DNA from: Streptomyces zaomyceticus
GTDB taxonomy: Bacteria > Actinomycetota > Actinomycetes > Streptomycetales > Streptomycetaceae
NCBI RefSeq assembly: GCF_014656215.1
Contig: NZ_BNBZ01000035.1
Location: 1 to 64,000 of the forward strand
Reading direction: 5' to 3'
DNA: 64,000 bases
Shown: positions 7,758-17,041 of the stretch, piece after piece
How positions within the stretch are numbered: the stretch's first letter is position 1
Layout of the letters: the number at the start of each line of letters is the position of its first letter
Position numbers and translations under genes: made by a program
The notes under the pieces: model-generated
Seen by the model: the letters and a program-made list of their open reading frames with translations, nothing else
Databases searched by the model: none
Told to the model about the DNA's origin: nothing

Positions 7758-9428
7758 ATGGGCGCATGGGTGGTGCCGGGGTACGCCGAAGTTCGGGAGC
7801 TCGGTGCCGGCGGCAGCGGACGCGTGGTGCTCGCCACGCACCAGGAGACCGGAATGCCGGTCGCCGTGAAGTACCTGAGCGAGCGGTTCACTTCGGACGA
7901 GGCGTTCGTGCGGGGCTTCCGGTCCGAGGCCCGGCTGCTCGGGACCCTGGACAGTCCGCACGTCGTCGGGTTCTACGAGTACGTCGAGGCGCCGCGAGGC
8001 GCGGCCATCGTGATGGAACTCGTCGACGGCGTCGCGTTGCGCGCCCTCATCGCGCGGGAGGGATCGACGGGCCCCGAGGCCGCCCTCGTCGTGCTCAAGG
8101 GATCGCTCCTGGGCCTCGCCGCCGCTCATCGTGCGGGCGTCGTGCACCGCGACTACAAGCCCGAGAACGTCCTGGTCGCCGCCGACGGATCGTCCAAGCT
8201 CGTCGACTTCGGCATCGCGGCCGGCCGGGGCGCCACACCGGGTGTCGCCGGCACGCCCGCCTACATGGCGCCCGAGCAGTGGAACGGTGCTCCCGCCACA
8301 CCGGCGGCCGACGTCTACGCGGCGACCGCGACCTTCTTCGAGTGTCTGACCGGCCGAAAGCCGTTCTCCGGCGACAACTTCGCGGAGCTCGCCCTGCACC
8401 ACCTGGGCACACCGGTCCCCGACGATCAGGCACCGGAGCCGCTGCGACCCCTGATCCGGCGAGGTCTCGCCAAGTCACCGCAGGAACGGCCGGAGAACGC
8501 GGCCGCGTTCGTGACCGAACTCGAAGCGGTCGCCACGGCCGCCTACGGGCCGGACTGGGAGGAGCGCGGCCGGGGACGCCTGGCGGCCCTGGCCGCACTC
8601 CTGCCCCTGCTCTTCCCCTCCTCCGGCGGAGGGGTGTCGGAGGGAACGACCGCGCTCGCCACCACCACGCTGCCGCCTCCGCCGCCGCGCCCCCGGCGGC
8701 GTCTCCCGCGCGGCCTGCCGGCTGGTGCGGCCGCGCTCGTCCTGGCACTGCTGCTCGCCCTCGCCGCCCGGGCCGGGGGAGAGGAGGCGGAGGACGACAA
8801 GGCCGCGCAGGCCTTCGCGACGACGAGCACCGGCCCTGGCACGTCGCCGCCCGGGCCCACCACGGCACCGCCGTCGCCGACGGTGTCGCCGTCGTCCCCG
8901 GGCCCCTCCCCGACGGCGACGACCCCGACACCCACCTCCACCCCGAGCACCCCCTCAGACGAACCCACCACCGACGACTCGACGACGGCGCCGACCGTGA
9001 CCTCCTCCCCGACGGCCACGTCCGGCTCGCCGTCGCCCACCGCGCCCACGTCCCCGCCCACCCCGACCGTCACGTCCCCGACCACGACTTCCGCTCCGCC
9101 CCCCGTCGCCGTGACCGCGGTCTCCGTCACGAGCCTGCGCCAGACGGGGCCGACCTCCGCCGCGGGCACCGTCGAGGTCACGACGGACGGAACGGGGCCG
9201 GTGACGATCACCGTCGAGTGGTTCACCGGGGACGAGAAGGGAGCGCCGGGCGCGCCCGACGGCTCCGAGACCTACCGGCGCGAGGGAGCCACCCGGTACA
9301 CCCTCACGCTCGCCCACGACGTCCGGGGCGCCGGATGCTACTGGGGGCTGCGCGCGACCACCCACCCCGCCGCCTCGAACGGCGGTTCCCTGCAGCAGAT
9401 CTTCATCCGGCGGTGCACGATCTCATGA
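7758..9428 (+). CDS. Transmembrane Ser/Thr protein kinase (PknB/Hanks type) with extracellular sensor
   Basis: 556 residues from ATG 7758, preceded by a GAGGGGG ribosome site; an open frame upstream to 7461 lacks both. The kinase domain at residues ~10-265 has the Gly loop GAGGSGRVV, the catalytic loop HRDYKPENV (His130-Arg131-Asp132), DFGIA, and GTPAYMAPEQ. A single membrane helix lies near residues 319-337. A ~110-residue Pro/Ser/Thr-rich stalk leads to a ~100-residue C-terminal domain outside the cell with cysteines (GAGCYWG and RRCTIS) likely forming a disulfide. The catalytic loop has Tyr where Leu is usual (HRDLKPEN), a conservative change. It overlaps the next gene by 4 bases, and that protein carries a similar outer domain. 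Confidence 0.9.
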   Translation: MGAWVVPGYAEVRELGAGGSGRVVLATHQETGMPVAVKYLSERFTSDEAFVRGFRSEARLLGTLDSPHVVGFYEYVEAPRGAAIVMELVDGVALRALIAREGSTGPEAALVVLKGSLLGLAAAHRAGVVHRDYKPENVLVAADGSSKLVDFGIAAGRGATPGVAGTPAYMAPEQWNGAPATPAADVYAATATFFECLTGRKPFSGDNFAELALHHLGTPVPDDQAPEPLRPLIRRGLAKSPQERPENAAAFVTELEAVATAAYGPDWEERGRGRLAALAALLPLLFPSSGGGVSEGTTALATTTLPPPPPRPRRRLPRGLPAGAAALVLALLLALAARAGGEEAEDDKAAQAFATTSTGPGTSPPGPTTAPPSPTVSPSSPGPSPTATTPTPTSTPSTPSDEPTTDDSTTAPTVTSSPTATSGSPSPTAPTSPPTPTVTSPTTTSAPPPVAVTAVSVTSLRQTGPTSAAGTVEVTTDGTGPVTITVEWFTGDEKGAPGAPDGSETYRREGATRYTLTLAHDVRGAGCYWGLRATTHPAASNGGSLQQIFIRRCTIS

Positions 9429-10030
9429 ACGACGACGACTACAGCGCCACCGAGCTCGGCAGCCACTGGTTCGAGCACCCGACGCCGGAGGCGACACCCG
9501 ACCGGGTGGAAGGCGAAGTGCTGCGGTTCGGGCCGGGCGTGACCGCGGCGGCCCTCCGGCGGGCCGAGAACGGCCCCACGATGGTCGAGATCTGGCACGG
9601 CACGCTCCCCGGCGTCCCCGCGCCACTGCCCGCCCGCTCCCGACGTCCGTGGCGCTACGCGTTCGCCGCGATCGTCCTGGTCGCCGTCCTGATCTTCCTC
9701 GCGTGGCGGCAGTACGGGCCCGGCGTCGCGGTGCGGGACGTCACCGTCAGCGCCCCGGGGCAGAGGCTGGGCTGTGACGGCACGGCGAACGTGGTGGGCC
9801 TGGTACGCACGGACGGGCGGCCGGGCACCCTCACGTACCGCTGGGAACGCAGCGACGGAACCCGTTCCGGGGTCCTCCACGAGAAGCTGGCCCGCGGACA
9901 GAAGGAAGCGAGTCTGCGTCTCCTGTGGACCTTCCACGGACCCGGAACACACCGGGCCGTGGCGCGACTCGTGATCACCTCACCCAGCCCCCACTCGTCG
10001 GCCGCGACCTTCACGTACGACTGCGGCTGA
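9425..10030 (+). CDS. Single-pass membrane protein with an outer domain like the kinase sensor
   Basis: 201 residues; ATG overlaps the kinase stop (ATGA), so the two are translationally coupled. A cytoplasmic ~75-residue N-terminus is followed by one membrane helix (YAFAAIVLVAVLIFLAW) and an extracellular ~115-residue domain (VTVSAPGQRLGCDGTANVVG, YRWERSDGTRSG, ending FTYDCG). Strand spacing and the two terminal-region cysteines resemble the C-terminal domain of the kinase, suggesting a duplicated Ig-like sensor module. Probable role: partner or substrate of the kinase. No family name is claimed. Confidence 0.75.
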   Translation: MNDDDYSATELGSHWFEHPTPEATPDRVEGEVLRFGPGVTAAALRRAENGPTMVEIWHGTLPGVPAPLPARSRRPWRYAFAAIVLVAVLIFLAWRQYGPGVAVRDVTVSAPGQRLGCDGTANVVGLVRTDGRPGTLTYRWERSDGTRSGVLHEKLARGQKEASLRLLWTFHGPGTHRAVARLVITSPSPHSSAATFTYDCG

Positions 10031-10150
10031 CCCGGCCGTGGCTCGCTCCGTCGTACGCGAGAGCCCGTGTGCGGTGTCCGACGAGCCCCGGTTCCGCCGG
10101 GCGGCATGATGAGGGGCGACACGTACGCGGATGTGGTCGGAGGAGCGACG

Positions 10151-10738
10151 GTGGTGGGGGAGAGCGAAGCCGACTTCGGAGTCGCCGAACGGGACGAGTG
10201 GTCCTATGCGCCGACGGTCGGCGTGGGACCGCTCCGGTTCGGTATGACCGTCGACGAAGTGATCGAGGCGGCCGAGCTGCTCGGCCGCACGGAGGTCGGC
10301 GACTGCGCACGGGACCACGCGCTCTTCTCTCCGACGTGGAAGGTCGAGGTCCACCGTCGCGGGGTGGCCTCCGCTCGGCCCGCTGTCACGGCCTACGCCT
10401 GCCAGGCCGTGGGCCTCTTCTGCGTCGCCGCCGACGCCGAACAGGGCCCCCAGGTCGCGTTCGACGGCATCCCGCTGGTCGGGAGAGACCTTTCGGAGCT
10501 GGAAAGCGATGTGATCGCCCACGCCGAGGCGATGGACGTCCACTTTCGCTACACGCCCGAGGGCTACGCGGGACCGGATGACCCCGGCGTCCTCGTCCGA
10601 GGCCAACTGGTCGGACGGGTACTCCGCTCGCGCCCGCTGTTCATGGTGCCGCGTGACGGCGCGCACACCGAATGGGACTCGCTGCCCTCCGAGGAGCACC
10701 GGGTCAGGAACGGATCCACGGGCGCGTCCACGGCCTGA
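10151..10738 (+). CDS. Hypothetical cytoplasmic protein
   Basis: 195 residues from GTG 10151, chosen because GGAGGA sits 7 bases upstream; the frame is open to 10067 without a ribosome site. A motif VGPLRFGMTVDEVIEAAELL near the N-terminus recurs in many actinobacterial proteins of unknown function, some near toxin systems. The rest is alpha/beta with no signal peptide or membrane segment. It follows the kinase pair by 120 bases in the same direction. An immunity-like role is possible but not supported by a neighbouring toxin. Confidence 0.6.
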   Translation: MVGESEADFGVAERDEWSYAPTVGVGPLRFGMTVDEVIEAAELLGRTEVGDCARDHALFSPTWKVEVHRRGVASARPAVTAYACQAVGLFCVAADAEQGPQVAFDGIPLVGRDLSELESDVIAHAEAMDVHFRYTPEGYAGPDDPGVLVRGQLVGRVLRSRPLFMVPRDGAHTEWDSLPSEEHRVRNGSTGASTA

Positions 10739-10811
10739 CGGGCAGTGACGTCGGGGCTTCGGGAGCCTCTTCTCCGTTGTGTGACCTCCCCTCATGGCTC
10801 CGAGCTTCCGC

Positions 10812-11348
10812 CTACTCCCGATAGAGAGCCGCCAAGCGGGGCAGTCGGCGCGCCATTTCCTCGTGGTCGTCGAAACCGAAGTTCCAGGTGGGGTCCAGCT
10901 CCGGGTAGCGGATGGTGGGTGGATTCGCGGGGAGTTGATCACCGGTCGCCAGGACGTGCGCGTCCCAGGTGATGACCAGCATGTCCTCACCCTCCAGGTC
11001 GACGCCTCCGGCCGCGGAGGCCTGAACGACGGGCAGCGCTGCCAGGGCATCGGGGTCGGCGACGGCGTGCTCGAAGACGTCACGGCCCTGAGCGATCAGC
11101 CAACCGCGGAAGTAGTCGAAGCCGTCGTCGGAGCAACCGCCGTTGGCGATGTAGGCAGCGGCCCAGAGAGGATTGGTGTAGGAATCAACCATCAGGTCCC
11201 ACAGTGCCTGATCAGCGGCGACGATCTCCTCGACCGGCCGGGAGGACAGCAGCAAGGTCGCCTCGCGGGCGACCGCCGAGCTGTCGTCCGGGTGAGACGC
11301 CTGATTGCGGGCCGCCTCGATGAGCTGCCAGAAGTCCTGTCTGTTCAT
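10812..11348 (-). CDS. DUF4240 family protein
   Basis: 178 residues read from ATG 11348 (MNRQDFWQLIEAARNQA). The start FWxLIExxR is diagnostic of DUF4240, a family of small cytoplasmic proteins often found singly or next to polymorphic toxins and therefore suspected of immunity or regulatory roles. A GTG six codons upstream (11366) is an alternative start. Conserved-looking WDLMVDSYTNPLWAAAYIAN and the FDYFRGWLIAQGR helix follow. Convergent with the hypothetical gene ending at 10738; no toxin adjacent. Confidence 0.7.
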   Translation of the reverse strand: MNRQDFWQLIEAARNQASHPDDSSAVAREATLLLSSRPVEEIVAADQALWDLMVDSYTNPLWAAAYIANGGCSDDGFDYFRGWLIAQGRDVFEHAVADPDALAALPVVQASAAGGVDLEGEDMLVITWDAHVLATGDQLPANPPTIRYPELDPTWNFGFDDHEEMARRLPRLAALYRE

Positions 11349-11734
11349 GGGGACGGAGCCTGCCACCCGGAACTGACATCGGACCGGGCGCGGGAGCGCC
11401 GGACGGCTTCCCAGGCCGGCACAGCTGCTGGACTTCAGATTCCGCCGATGCCTCGCCTCCTCCCGCGTCGAAAGGCTTCTGCCGGCCGCCCCGCATCACT
11501 CGAACGGTCCTTTCCGGCTCGCTCGGGGCGCCCGCCCCGCGCGAGGCTCGGGGGCAGGGTCGCGTCGGGTCGCCCGCCAGTGGCACCTCGGAGAGGAAGA
11601 GGTGTGGCCCACGTACGCCGGGTCACCACCGGGAGCGGCGCGCGGGTCGAGCGGTCCGTCCGGGCGATGCGTCCGGAGGGGCGCTTCGATCGGCCGCGGT
11701 CCGGACCGGTACAGGTGTCGGCAGGCTTCGACGG
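11349..11734. other. Divergent intergenic region between DUF4240 and the SpoIIE-type regulator
   Basis: About 386 bases. No additional gene, hairpin or operator could be supported; long frames crossing it in both directions are shadows of the flanking genes. Promoters for both genes must lie here but no clear -35/-10 pair stands out. Confidence 0.4.
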
Positions 11735-13792
11735 GTGGAGGGACGGGTGGACGGACACCCCGAAGTGCCCCGCGAACCGGGGAGCCGCGACAGTCCTGGG
11801 CACCTCGGCCGAGCGGAAACGGTCGCCCCCGACGCGGAGTACGCCCGTCGGGAAGTGTGGGACGAGGCCATCCTCGAAGCCGTCTTCGCGCAGTCCGACG
11901 TGGGACTCCACGTCCTGGACACGGAGCTGCGCGTCGTCCGTGTGAACGCCGCCACCATCGGCCTGCTCAGCCTCCACGCGGAGCGCGTCGTCGGGATGCC
12001 GGCGGCGGAGGCGTACGCCCCGGCCGGGGTCCGTGTCGACGAGAACGTACTGCGCGAGGTCCTCGCCACGGGACGCCCGGTGATCGAACGACTCGTCACG
12101 AGCCTTCCTCCTGCCGACCCCCGCAGCAGGCGGGTCTTCTCGGTCTCCGCCCACCGCCTCCAGGATCACGCGGGGCAGGTACTCGGCGTGGTCGTCACGA
12201 GTACGGACGTGACCGAACGCGAACGCGCACAGGCCCGGCTTCGGCTGCTGCACAGCGCCCGCGAACGGATCGGCTCCAGCCTCGACGTGGAGCGCACGGC
12301 CCGGGAACTCGTCGACGTGACGGTGCCGAGCTTCGCGGACTGGGCCGTCGTCGCTCTCACCGACGCCGTTCTGCGGGGCAAGGAACCCGCCCTCCAGACA
12401 CAGGCCACCGTTCCGCTCCTGCGCTGCGCGGCGGCCGGGAGCGCGGGCGGCTATCTGCCCGTTCCGGAGGCAGGGGCCATCCTGCTGCCCGGCCTGTTCG
12501 GAGACGACCTGTCGGCGAAGGCCTTCCTGCTCACCTCGGCCACCGAAGGCCGATTCGCCGGTACCGGGGTCGCGGCGCCGCTGGCCATTCGCGGCCAGGT
12601 CTTCGGCGCCGTCGCCTTCCACCGCGTGGCGGGGGCCGAGCCGTACGGGGCCGAAGACCTCGATCTCGTCGACGGCATGGCCGCCCGTACGGTGACCTGC
12701 CTGGAGAACGCCCTGAGGTTCACCCGGGAGCACATCGTGATGACGGCGCTGCAGAGCTGGCCGCTGCGCCAGGAGCAGGTCACACAGAGGGCCGTCGAAG
12801 TCGCCCAGCGGCACCGGTCCGGCGGCCGCGGCGCCGGCTCCTGGTTCGACGTCATCCCGCTTCCGGGGGCACGCGTGGCGCTCGTCGTGGGCGATGTCGA
12901 GCACGCGGGGCTGAGTGCCGTCGCCACCATGAGCCGGCTGCGCACCGCCGTCAACAGTCTGACCACCCTCGATCTCGACCCGCACGAACTGCTCGCCCGG
13001 CTCCACGCCACCACCCTCCGGCTGGCCGGCGAACAGGACGATCCGTCCGATGCGGGCGTCCCGACCGCGAGCTGCACGATCGCCGTCCACGACCCGGTCG
13101 GGGGGCGGCTCGACATCGCACGTGCCGGCCGTTCACTGTTCGTCGTCGTCCACCCCGACGGGACGGTCGACACGGAGCCGGTCGACGACGGCCCCCTGCT
13201 CGGGGCCGAGGGACCGCCCTTCGCCTGCTCCACGCACTTCCTGCCCGAAGGAAGCATCCTCTGCATGGCTTCCGCGGCGGCATCCGTCGACGACGGCCCG
13301 TCGACGGCAGCCGTCGTCAACGCCCTCGTCCATCCCGAACGCACCCCGGAGACGATGGCGGACGACGTGGACCGGCTCCTGGCCCCCGACCGGGTCCTGC
13401 TGGTCGCCCGCACGCGCCATCTGCCGCCGAGCGAACTGGCCCAGTGGACCATTCCCTTCGACTTCTCGGAGGTGGCCACCGCACGGAGCCACGTCGAGAC
13501 ACGTCTCCGGCAGTGGGGGCACCCCGCCGATCCGTTCACGGCGTCACTGGTCGCCAGCGAACTCGTCACCAACGCGATCCGCTACGGCGCGGCCCCGATC
13601 ACGCTCCGGCTCATCGCGGATTCGGCCGGGCTCATCTGCGAGGTCAGTGATGCCGGCGCGGCCGCCCCGCATCTCCGGCACGCCAGAGCGGTCGACGAAG
13701 GCGGCCGCGGACTGCTCATCTGCGCCTCCGTCGCGAAGAACTGGGGCGTGCGTTACGCCGACGACGGGAAGACGGTGTGGGCGGAGATCTGA
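11735..13792 (+). CDS. PAS-GAF-SpoIIE/PP2C-HATPase regulator with a degenerate phosphatase domain
   Basis: 685 residues from GTG 11735 (GTG 11747 also possible). Order: PAS domain (~residues 45-165, SDVGLHVLDTELRVVRVNAA), GAF domain (~175-335), SpoIIE-type PP2C-like domain (~345-545), RsbW-like ATPase (~560-685, N-box ASELVTNAIRYG, G-box GGRGL). Active relatives have GGDWYD, a GDVxGHG turn and a TDGL motif, whose aspartates hold Mn. Here the first motif is GAGSWFD (Ser369 for Asp), the turn is GDVEHAG, and TDGL is replaced by MASAAAS (~511-517). The phosphatase domain is therefore probably inactive, while the kinase-like ATPase looks intact, implying an anti-sigma kinase/sensor rather than a phosphatase. 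Confidence 0.85.
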   Translation: MEGRVDGHPEVPREPGSRDSPGHLGRAETVAPDAEYARREVWDEAILEAVFAQSDVGLHVLDTELRVVRVNAATIGLLSLHAERVVGMPAAEAYAPAGVRVDENVLREVLATGRPVIERLVTSLPPADPRSRRVFSVSAHRLQDHAGQVLGVVVTSTDVTERERAQARLRLLHSARERIGSSLDVERTARELVDVTVPSFADWAVVALTDAVLRGKEPALQTQATVPLLRCAAAGSAGGYLPVPEAGAILLPGLFGDDLSAKAFLLTSATEGRFAGTGVAAPLAIRGQVFGAVAFHRVAGAEPYGAEDLDLVDGMAARTVTCLENALRFTREHIVMTALQSWPLRQEQVTQRAVEVAQRHRSGGRGAGSWFDVIPLPGARVALVVGDVEHAGLSAVATMSRLRTAVNSLTTLDLDPHELLARLHATTLRLAGEQDDPSDAGVPTASCTIAVHDPVGGRLDIARAGRSLFVVVHPDGTVDTEPVDDGPLLGAEGPPFACSTHFLPEGSILCMASAAASVDDGPSTAAVVNALVHPERTPETMADDVDRLLAPDRVLLVARTRHLPPSELAQWTIPFDFSEVATARSHVETRLRQWGHPADPFTASLVASELVTNAIRYGAAPITLRLIADSAGLICEVSDAGAAAPHLRHARAVDEGGRGLLICASVAKNWGVRYADDGKTVWAEI

Positions 13793-14489
13793 GTCGCCCT
13801 GCGCCGACCGGTCGTCGGTACGCCTTTTCCTTCCCGTACTTCGGTGCGGCGCACCGTCGTTCACGTACCGCGAAGGACCGTCGGCGTGCGCCCGGAGGCA
13901 CAGCGGAGGACGATGGGGGCAGAGCCCGCCCGGGAAGCCTCGCACGTTGCACCGGGCGGGCGCCTCGTATCCGGCGGGTCAACGCCTTCCGGCCCTCGTG
14001 CTCATGACCGTACGAGCTGCCGCCGGCCAACCGGCCCGCCTGACAGGCTCCTCGGCCCGGCCGGGGGCGGCGGCCGCCGCATCGCTGCCGGGCTCCGGCA
14101 ATCCGCCCGGGTCACAGGTGCCCGTCAAGGACCTGCCGAAGCCGTGGACGGACGTCGTAGGGTCGGTCACGGAGCGCCGGGAAGCCTGATCGGCGAACGA
14201 GCGACACCTGACTTCTTCCTGCCGATCGGGGGCATCCGCCCATGGTGCACCTCGCCGTCCGCGTCGCTTTCCCGAGCACGCGATCCGGTCCTCCGTAGCC
14301 CGTGCTCCGCAGCACCGCTCTGCGGCCGGTGCTCAGCAGTCGGTGCTCCGGGGCTCGCCGACGGAATGCCCGAGCACTCGCCCGCACAGGCCGCGGTGAG
14401 CCCCGCCGCCGTCGGCACCTGCGACGGAGCTTCACCGTCGAGCCCATGGCCGACGACGTACGGCCCCTCAGGACAAGGAGTCCCCTGCG
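13793..14489. other. ~700-base region without a supported gene
   Basis: Several frames are open here, but none combines a ribosome site with normal codon bias; the best (in-frame to 14189, ending DVVGSVTERREA) is weak. Short gtgctc/ggtgctc repeats occur around 14290-14350. The ribosome site of the following small gene lies at 14475-14480. Confidence 0.4.
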
Positions 14490-14723
14490 ATGAACGATCA
14501 CGAGCCCGTATTCAAGAAGAGCAAGTGGGGCACCAACCGCTACGTCTACAACGCCGACAACCCGATCGGTCTCGTCCTGATCATCGCCACCAGCGTCCTC
14601 ACCATCGTCATGCTCCTCCTCATGCACAACCGTGCGGGCCCCTTCGCCCCGCCGGCTCCTTCTCCCACCTGGAGCCCGCCCCCGTCGCAGGATCCGTGGC
14701 CCTTCCCTTCGACCGCCCCGTGA
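14490..14723 (+). CDS. Small single-pass membrane protein with Pro-rich tail
   Basis: 77 residues; ATG preceded by AAGGAG at 14475-14480. The N-terminus is charged and soluble (FKKSKWGTNRYVYNADNP), then comes one membrane helix (IGLVLIIATSVLTIVMLLLM) and a Pro/Ser-rich outer tail. Similar short proteins with a KSxWGTNRYxYN motif are widespread in Streptomyces but have no known function. Convergent with the anti-sigma gene. Confidence 0.8.
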   Translation: MNDHEPVFKKSKWGTNRYVYNADNPIGLVLIIATSVLTIVMLLLMHNRAGPFAPPAPSPTWSPPPSQDPWPFPSTAP

Positions 14724-14803
14724 CCGCCGGCCACGTATGACGAGAAGTCCTGGGTCCGGGCATGCCCGGGTCACCCGGTGTGCGCGGTCGAGCGGCACGC
14801 GGC

Positions 14804-15565
14804 TCAGGCGCCGATGGGGATGATGCCCAGCGGTTCGGTGGTCGGCTGGTCGGAGCCCCCCGCCGGTTCGACGGTGATGCCGACGGCGACCGCGTCGCCC
14901 AGGGGGCCTTCGAGGACGCGTGACGCCCGGTCGCCGGTGCTGTCCAGAAGACCCGCGGGGCGCAGGCCGCCCGCCTCGGCCGCGTACCAGAGTTCGTACA
15001 CCTTGTCGCCGGGCAGTGCCGGGAGGTCGCGGGCGGTGAACACGGCCCGAGCCTGTTGGCGGGAGACGACGACCGCCGCACTGGTCCCGTCGGTCAACTC
15101 TTCCGTGTGCACGGTGGCGTCGGGGGCGGTGAGGACGTCCGCGAACGCCTCGCCCGCGGTGCGGGCCTGTTCCTGGGCCTGGACCGCCCGGGCACGCGCG
15201 TCCTCGGCCTCCGAGTGCTGCCGGACGGCGACGGCGCCGAGAGCGGCCGCCGCCACGACGCTCGCGGCGAGGGCGAGACGCAGGCCGTACCGGCCGAGGA
15301 ACCGGCCACGGGGCGGTGAGGTGCGCCGAGCCCGGTCCTGCGGAGTGCGGGACACCTGAGCCATGACGCTCGCACGCAGTTGCTCGGGCACCGGGGCGGT
15401 CTCGGCGGAGGCGAGAAGGGTGACGGTCCTCCGGAACCCGGCGACGTCCCCGCGGCATGCCTCGCAGCCGGCGAGATGGTTCTCGAAGGCGGCTTCCTCC
15501 GCGGGCGGGAGAGCATGCAGGACGTACGCCGCGGCATCGAGGTGCGGATCTGCCGGTGATGTCAT
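14804..15565 (-). CDS. RskA-type membrane anti-sigma factor
   Basis: 253 residues. ATG 15565 overlaps the sigma gene stop (ATGA) and has GGAGG upstream. The N-terminal anti-sigma zinc motif HLAGCEACR (H-x3-C-x2-C) should bind the sigma factor, followed by one membrane helix (LALAASVVAAAALGAVAV). A ~135-residue extracellular RskA domain comes last (LPALPGDKVYELWYAAEAGG, ending EPLGIIPIGA). In this family regulated proteolysis of the outer domain frees the sigma factor. The neighbour is its cognate sigma, so the pair forms a redox- or envelope-responsive switch by family knowledge. Confidence 0.9.
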   Translation of the reverse strand: MTSPADPHLDAAAYVLHALPPAEEAAFENHLAGCEACRGDVAGFRRTVTLLASAETAPVPEQLRASVMAQVSRTPQDRARRTSPPRGRFLGRYGLRLALAASVVAAAALGAVAVRQHSEAEDARARAVQAQEQARTAGEAFADVLTAPDATVHTEELTDGTSAAVVVSRQQARAVFTARDLPALPGDKVYELWYAAEAGGLRPAGLLDSTGDRASRVLEGPLGDAVAVGITVEPAGGSDQPTTEPLGIIPIGA

Positions 15566-16143
15566 GATCCGGCCTCCAGACAGGCGCGCAGCTGATCGAG
15601 GCCCTTGCGCATGCGGGACTTCACGGTGCCTTCGGGGGTGGACAGGGAACGCGCCACCTCGGCGCAGGTCATGCCCTGGTAGTAGGCGAGGACGAGCGGC
15701 ACTCGCTGGAGGCGCGCGAGGGCTGCCAGGCAGCGGTGGACACGGCGCCGCTCGTCGAGGCCTTCGACGGTCTCGGCGACCTGGTCGAAGTCCCTGTCCG
15801 GCGACAGCATCCCGGCCCGCACCTCGCGGTCCTTGCTCGCCTGCACGGAACGCACCCGGTCCACGGCGCGCCGGTGGGCGAGGGTGAGTACCCACGCCTT
15901 CGCCGATCCGAGATCGGGCCGGAAACGGTCCGCCGTCCGCCACACCTCGATCATGACGTCCTGCGTCACCTCCTGGGCCTGGCCGGAGTCCCGCAGGATC
16001 CGGCAGGCCAGGCCCGTCACCGGCTGGGCCAGCGCGTCGTACACGCCGGCGAACGCGTCCCGGTCACCGTCCGCCGCCCGGAGCAGGAGCGTGTCGAGCT
16101 CGTCGTTCGGTTCGTGTGCGTGAGGCAATGGTTCGTCCCCCAT
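15562..16143 (-). CDS. sigK: ECF RNA polymerase sigma factor, SigK type
   Basis: 193 residues from ATG 16143. Sigma2 region with DRDAFAGVYDALAQPVTGLA and the core-binding QEVTQDVMIEVWR; sigma4 with a helix-turn-helix around GMTCAEVARSLSTPEGTVKS. The ATGA overlap with a downstream RskA-like gene matches the classic sigK-rskA arrangement. Targets cannot be predicted from the window. No extra C-terminal domain. Confidence 0.9.
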   Translation of the reverse strand: MGDEPLPHAHEPNDELDTLLLRAADGDRDAFAGVYDALAQPVTGLACRILRDSGQAQEVTQDVMIEVWRTADRFRPDLGSAKAWVLTLAHRRAVDRVRSVQASKDREVRAGMLSPDRDFDQVAETVEGLDERRRVHRCLAALARLQRVPLVLAYYQGMTCAEVARSLSTPEGTVKSRMRKGLDQLRACLEAGS

Positions 16144-16289
16144 CGTGCCTCTGGTGGCCGGTCGCCCGGGCGTGCGGCGCCGGGTCGCCCCGCCCGGGGT
16201 GACCCGACGTGTCCGACTCTGCCGTCTGTCGCGGGGTCGTGCCGGGTGGCCGCGCCAGCCGGGTGAGTCCCGCTCGGGGCCGGAGGCCG

Positions 16290-16742
16290 TCACGGCGGGC
16301 TCCGGCGGTCCTGCGGCGGCGTGCGGACCAGCAGTGCGACATGTACGGTCTTGCCGCCGAGGCGGGGGACCACCCTGACGGAGTCCCCGACGTGGCGCAT
16401 GATCTCCAGACCGAAACCGCCTCGCTGATCCCCGCTCGCGGGCCGGTGGACGTCGGGCAGCTCCTCGCTGTGGTCGGTGACCGCGATGTCCAAGCACTCG
16501 CCGTCGTCCGTCAGAGTCAGCAGGCAGGGGCCGCGGGTGTGGCGGACGGCATTGGTGACGAGTTCGGACACGACCAGGACGGCGTCGGCCGTTCGGTCGC
16601 AGTCGACCGCTTCCAGCCAACGGGCCGCGATGCGACGGGCGACGGCCGGACTCCGCAGGCCCCAGGGCAGAGCCAGGGCAAGGGGCGTCACGCCGGACGC
16701 CGAGGGTGGTGCGGTGGCTGAGGGTGATGCGGTGATGGTCAT
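16290..16742 (-). CDS. RsbW-like ATP-binding regulator (HATPase_c_2)
   Basis: 150 residues from ATG 16742 with AGGGAGC upstream. The ATPase has an N-box (VLVVSELVTNAVRHTRG) and a G-box (GGFGLEIM). Streptomyces encode dozens of such stand-alone anti-anti-sigma-system ATPases acting on SigB-type sigma factors or anti-sigma antagonists. It lies upstream of the sigK operon on the same strand, 146 bases away, but need not act on the ECF sigma. Confidence 0.8.
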   Translation of the reverse strand: MTITASPSATAPPSASGVTPLALALPWGLRSPAVARRIAARWLEAVDCDRTADAVLVVSELVTNAVRHTRGPCLLTLTDDGECLDIAVTDHSEELPDVHRPASGDQRGGFGLEIMRHVGDSVRVVPRLGGKTVHVALLVRTPPQDRRSPP

Positions 16743-17041
16743 GTCCGCTCCCTGGAGACGGGACTTCCTGTGTGAGGGATTCGTAGCCGCCCCGGGCGCG
16801 GATGACCGGTCGACGGCGGGAGGACCCCGGCCCGCGGACTCCGATGCCCGCGCCCACGTGGGAGGTGATGCCCTGCCCCGGGGCCGTGCGACTCCGGTCC
16901 ACATGATTTCCGGCGCTTCTTCATCCGCCGCCGACCCGGCTCCGAATCACTGATGACCCCGCACGACGAGGCAGACGTTCGAACCCCACGGCGTCACTCG
17001 ACGTGCCCACGGAAGTCGATCAATCGAGGGAGGTGCGTCCG

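Noticed and set aside
13844..14740. 298-codon plus-strand frame between the SpoIIE-type gene and the anti-sigma gene
   Set aside because: Overlaps the convincing 77-residue membrane protein in another frame; no domain, no ribosome site.
14756..14769. Palindrome CCGGGCATGCCCGG as operator or terminator
   Set aside because: Short 5-bp stem if folded, no partner site found; too weak to annotate.
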